From: an uncultured Pseudomonadota bacterium
GTDB lineage: Bacteria; Desulfobacterota_B; Binatia; UBA9968
Assembly: GCA_946478635.1 (NCBI GenBank)
Contig: CAMLCX010000227.1
Span: 1 to 7,581, forward strand
Direction: 5' to 3'
Length of the DNA stretch: 7,581 nucleotides
This document shows positions 4,771 through 7,581 of this stretch, one piece after another (within the stretch, counting starts at the first letter, position 1; every line of letters begins with the position of its first letter). The notes beneath the pieces were generated by a model, which searched no databases, was not told the origin of the DNA, and saw only the letters and a program-made list of their open reading frames with translations. Both the position numbers and the translations under genes were made by a program.

Positions 4771-5735
4771 GCCTTGCTCTCCCGCACTGTTTCACCCAGC
4801 AATCCTTTGGGCCGAAAGATCAGAATAAGGATCAACACTAAAAACGCGACGACATCCTTATACTCCGCGCCGAAGGCGCCGTCGGTTAACAACGACAGAT
4901 AGGACGCAGCGAAAGCCTCCAGAAGCCCAAGTATCATGCCCCCGACCACCGCACCCGAGATATTGCCGATGCCGCCGAGAACAGCGGCCGTGAACGCCTT
5001 CATGCCGGGAATGAAGCCGCTGTAGGGATTAACCAGGCTGTAATGGATGCCGAACAGCACCCCGGCCAACCCGCCGAGCGCGCCACCGACAAAAAAAGTG
5101 AGCGCGATCACCTGCCTGACCGGAACCCCCATCAGCGATGCCGTGTCCGGGTCCTGCGCGACGGCGCGAATCCCCATACCGAGCTTGGTGCGATTGACGA
5201 AGAAGTGCAGTCCACCGAGGGTCACTAACGCCGTGCAGACGACCAGCATGGATTTTACCGGAATGACCAAAGCCGCGGTAAGCGGCACGGCCCGATCGAG
5301 AAATTCCAGACTTGGGTAATTCAGATAAAACGTATTCCGCCATAAGCTCTCGAAAAGGCGCAGGGCGTCTTGCAAAAAAAATGATGCGCCGATCGCCGAA
5401 ATCAACGCGACCAATCGCGGCCCGCCGAGGAGCGGACGATAGGCAACCCGCTCGAGCGCCATCGCGGCGATACCACTGATGAACATGCCCGTTGAAATAA
5501 CCAATAATAATACCGCCGCCGGATGAAGCGTGCTGAGCAAACCCGCGCTCTGCAGGAGCAACATCACTTCGACGCCGACAAAAGCACCGAGGACAAAAAT
5601 CTCACTATGCGCGAAGTTGATGAATTCGAGCACACCGTAAACCATGGTGTAGCCCAAGGCGATGAGCGCGTACATGAAGCCCAGGACGATGCCGTCCAAC
5701 AGGACCTGAGGCAGGATTTCTAGTGCGAGTTCCAA
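4767..5735 (-). CDS. livH: Branched-chain amino acid type ABC transporter permease LivH
   Basis: First gene of the operon and the second permease subunit. Its 322 residues are slightly longer than the typical 290-310. Diagnostic stretches are GFMYALIALGYTMVYGVLEF (19-38), NFAHSEIFVLGAF (40-52), the ATPase-coupling loop GMGIRAVAQDPDTASLMGVP (186-205), AAVLGGIGNISGAVVGG (250-266) and the C-terminal LIFRPKGLLGE. About eight hydrophobic segments are visible. The start is TTG (5733-5735): MELALEILPQVLLDG matches where LivH proteins begin, and no ATG or GTG precedes it in frame nearby. AAAGG lies about 11 bases upstream, a long spacing, so initiation may be modest. Its stop shares the ATGA junction with livM. 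In the family LivH/LivM import leucine, isoleucine and valine, but related systems carry amides, urea or aromatic acids; nothing here fixes the substrate. Confidence 0.93.
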   Translation of the reverse strand: MELALEILPQVLLDGIVLGFMYALIALGYTMVYGVLEFINFAHSEIFVLGAFVGVEVMLLLQSAGLLSTLHPAAVLLLVISTGMFISGIAAMALERVAYRPLLGGPRLVALISAIGASFFLQDALRLFESLWRNTFYLNYPSLEFLDRAVPLTAALVIPVKSMLVVCTALVTLGGLHFFVNRTKLGMGIRAVAQDPDTASLMGVPVRQVIALTFFVGGALGGLAGVLFGIHYSLVNPYSGFIPGMKAFTAAVLGGIGNISGAVVGGMILGLLEAFAASYLSLLTDGAFGAEYKDVVAFLVLILILIFRPKGLLGETVRESKA

Positions 5736-5924
5736 TGCGAGGCGGACCTTTAGAGTGCGCTATGCTAACAAATAGTTGATTCCGTAGCTACCATTCGGCA
5801 CTCTCAAAAATCGCCGTTCGCTTGCGACGTTTAAATGGAGCTGGCGCGATGAGCCGGAGCGGCGGTGGTTTATTTGGAAAGAAGCGCCAATCGCGTATAA
5901 TATTCGCTCGAAAGAGTCGCCCAC
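5736..5924. promoter_or_regulatory. Divergent intergenic region between livH and the AsmA-family gene
   Basis: This is 189 bp without a gene. The plus-strand promoter for the AsmA-family gene lies at 5874-5901. No strong promoter toward livH is evident: the best -35 on that strand is TTGAGA (5802-5807), but its 17-bp-spaced -10 is poor (CGGAAT). Nearer livH there is a 7-bp inverted repeat, AGAGTGC (5752-5758) and GCACTCT (5798-5804), enclosing an 8-bp palindrome, GTAGCTAC (5784-5791). These could be regulator sites for livH or a long-loop hairpin in its leader. Confidence 0.45.
5874..5901 (+). promoter_or_regulatory. Sigma70-type promoter of the AsmA-family gene
   Basis: TTGGAA (5874-5879, four of six consensus bases) and a perfect TATAAT (5896-5901) are separated by 16 bp. 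The predicted start near 5908 would leave a leader of about 17 bases, with GAAAGAG (5910-5916) as a weak ribosome binding site eight bases before the ATG. Confidence 0.6.
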
Positions 5925-7505
5925 ATGTCCAATGCCGTAACATCGCCAAGTCTGGCCTTGCCGTCACGACGGTACAAAATCAAGAAGGCCGCCTGGATCA
6001 GCCTCGCGGTTTTAGGCTTGCTCTTCACGGCGATTCTTGTGGTTCCCCATTTCATCGACCTGGGACTATTCAAGCGCACCTATTTACCTCGGCTGGAAGA
6101 GACCTTAAATCGTCGCCTCGACGTCGGCGAAGTTCGGCTGAGTCTTTTTCCGACGCCGGCCATTCGTCTGTCAAATCTAAAAGTTTTTGCCGCCTCGCCG
6201 GCCAATGCCGACAACACTTTCTTTTCCGCGCAGCAGATGCGATTGCGGCTAAGATTTTGGCCGCTCGTCAAAGGCCGTTTCGAAGTTTTCGAGCTCGTGC
6301 TCGAAAAGCCCACCTTCAACTTAGTCAAGCAGGCCGATGGTACGTTTAACTATTCTGACATTGCCGACAGGAAGACTCAGGCCGGCGCCCGGCGTGAAGC
6401 CAAACGACGCGCCGAAACCGCAAAAACATCGGCAGACACGCACGCCGCACCGCTGTTGATTTCCGGTAATTTGAGTATTCGCGACGGCGAGCTCAATGTG
6501 ATTTCCAAAGGCCAGTCACCTGTCCATATCAAGGGCATTGATCTTGCGTTGCGCGATTTTACCACGGAGGCACCGTTTCCGTTTCGTGCATCGTTTAGTT
6601 ATCCAGGGCTCAAGACCGTGTCCCTGGCGGGAGAGCTCGAGTATCAAGAAGACAAGGGGCTGCTTGAGCTAAAGAATAACCGCCTCACGATTCATGACCT
6701 CACGTTGCCGCTGCAAGGCAACATCGGCAATCTCTCGGCAACGCCGCGGTTGAATTTAATTCTGCGCGGCAACGACGTCGATGCCAGGCCGATTTTTCAA
6801 ATTTTATCCGTCTTTGGATTGGCGCCGCGCGACACGGAAGTTTCCGGCCCCATGGACCTGAACATGACCGTCACCGGTCCTTCGAGCAGCCTGGTGACGC
6901 AAATTCGCGGCTTGTTCAAAGACGTGAAAGTTCATGGCAAACGCGCTTTAAGGGGCACCCTGAACGGCGAAGCTTCCATTCGGTTGCCGATGGGCGCCGG
7001 GCCGGTGAGTAGACGCTTGCAAGGCAATGGCAAACTGGTTGCCCGGGATGGTGAGCTGACCAATGTCAATCTCATCAAGAAGATCGAGCGCGTGACCGGT
7101 ATGATTGGCTTGTCCAAGGATGAACAGCACCAAGCGACGACGTTTCAAAGAATGGAGGCGGACTTTATCATCGGCGGCGGCTATGCCGAGTTCACTCGTC
7201 TCTACCTCATCAACCCGCAGATGGAGGTTACCGGCGACGGCACCATGACCATCGAACAACCGACCTTGAATGTAGCGATCAGCACGGCGCTTTCACCGCA
7301 AGCGTCCAGCCGCGCGGGACGCGGCAAGGTGACTACCTTCTTCAAAGACAGGCAAGGACGGATTGTCGTGCCGTTGAAAGTTGCCGGGCCGGTGGAAAAC
7401 CCGTCAGTGGATTTGGATTCCAGCAAGCTTGCCGCAACCGGCTTGCCTCAAAGCGCGGAGAAAGGGTTCAGCGGGTTTTTTAAGCGTCTCTTCCGCAGCC
7501 GCTGA
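5925..7505 (+). CDS. AsmA-family protein (inner-membrane-anchored periplasmic protein)
   Basis: A 526-residue protein with a basic N-terminus (RRYKIKK, 15-21), one transmembrane helix (about 22-44, AWISLAVLGLLFTAILVV), then a long strand-rich periplasmic part. The opening ETLNRRLDVGEVRLSLFPTP (59-78) and FEVFELVLEKPTFNLVKQADGTFNY (119-143) match the AsmA N-terminal domain. About 150-172 is an Ala/Arg/Lys-rich linker. The C-terminal half, with NVNLIKKIERVTGMIGLSKD, the LINPQMEVTGDGTM stretch and VVPLKVAGPVENPSVDLD near the end, matches the AsmA C-terminal region. E. coli AsmA is somewhat longer (about 617). AsmA-family proteins have the repeating beta-groove fold of bridge-like lipid carriers and are linked to outer-membrane phospholipid supply and assembly; that role here is inferred from the family. 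ATG at 5925-5927, TGA at 7503-7505. It is divergent from the liv operon and probably functionally unrelated to it. Confidence 0.87.
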   Translation: MSNAVTSPSLALPSRRYKIKKAAWISLAVLGLLFTAILVVPHFIDLGLFKRTYLPRLEETLNRRLDVGEVRLSLFPTPAIRLSNLKVFAASPANADNTFFSAQQMRLRLRFWPLVKGRFEVFELVLEKPTFNLVKQADGTFNYSDIADRKTQAGARREAKRRAETAKTSADTHAAPLLISGNLSIRDGELNVISKGQSPVHIKGIDLALRDFTTEAPFPFRASFSYPGLKTVSLAGELEYQEDKGLLELKNNRLTIHDLTLPLQGNIGNLSATPRLNLILRGNDVDARPIFQILSVFGLAPRDTEVSGPMDLNMTVTGPSSSLVTQIRGLFKDVKVHGKRALRGTLNGEASIRLPMGAGPVSRRLQGNGKLVARDGELTNVNLIKKIERVTGMIGLSKDEQHQATTFQRMEADFIIGGGYAEFTRLYLINPQMEVTGDGTMTIEQPTLNVAISTALSPQASSRAGRGKVTTFFKDRQGRIVVPLKVAGPVENPSVDLDSSKLAATGLPQSAEKGFSGFFKRLFRSR

Positions 7506-7581
7506 GCGATGGGTAACGCGCAGAATCTAGCGCCGGGTGTGCGGCTGATCGAAGTTTAAAATTAGCGTTTGTAAATTTTTA
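7506..7581. other. Non-coding end of the window after the AsmA-family gene
   Basis: These 76 bp hold no supportable gene or strong terminator. A 16-codon frame starting at 7509 lacks a ribosome binding site. The last 25 bases are AT-rich with a 6-bp A/T-only inverted repeat (7558-7563 with 7574-7579). Whether a gene follows cannot be seen. Confidence 0.5.

Noticed and set aside
7509..7559. 16-codon frame after the AsmA-family gene
   Set aside because: No ribosome binding site and no recognisable similarity; too short to support.
7558..7579. A/T-only inverted repeat as a terminator for the AsmA-family gene
   Set aside because: A 6-bp stem of only A-T pairs is too weak to act as an intrinsic terminator.

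Overview
The window looks like a stretch of bacterial chromosome from a Gram-negative organism. An AsmA-family envelope protein implies an outer membrane, and gene density is high. Base composition is moderately GC-rich by eye. GTG and TTG starts are used, and the intergenic DNA carries short repeats. Together with an ORF6N-type remnant and a liv-type ABC operon, this would suit an uncultured deltaproteobacterium-like lineage. That placement is inference only, since there is no rRNA or marker gene here.

Layout. Positions 1-138 are non-coding and hold a 13-bp tandem duplication and a weak terminator-like hairpin. Positions 139-700 (minus) are a two-gene type II toxin-antitoxin operon: a Phd/YefM-like antitoxin followed by an overlapping RelE/ParE-like toxin. 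Its sigma70-type promoter sits so close to the antitoxin ATG that the mRNA may be leaderless. Positions 701-958 are an intergenic region with a period-9 GTTCAA repeat and a 12-bp direct repeat. Positions 959-1279 (minus) are a gene remnant: the C-terminal part of an ORF6N-domain protein, preceded in frame by a short helix-turn-helix-like stretch. Positions 1279-1998 (minus) encode a rhomboid-family intramembrane serine protease.

Positions 2051-5735 (minus) are a compact four-gene operon, livH-livM-livG-livF, encoding the two permeases and two ATPases of a branched-chain amino acid type (HAAT family) ABC importer. The junctions are a 4-nt overlap, a 1-nt gap and a 14-nt overlap. No periplasmic binding protein lies next to it in the window. 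Positions 5736-5924 are a divergent promoter region. Positions 5925-7505 (plus) encode an AsmA-family protein behind a promoter with a perfect TATAAT box.

The liv proteins would form a single inner-membrane importer whose binding protein must be encoded elsewhere. The rhomboid gene follows livF by 52 bp and may be read through from the operon, but a hairpin separates them. The toxin-antitoxin pair, the ORF6N remnant and the repeats form an accessory-looking patch at the left end; the right two thirds is ordinary core-type sequence. I see no convincing undescribed system. The items most worth a second look are the intergenic repeats, the chimeric remnant and the toxin-antitoxin promoter.
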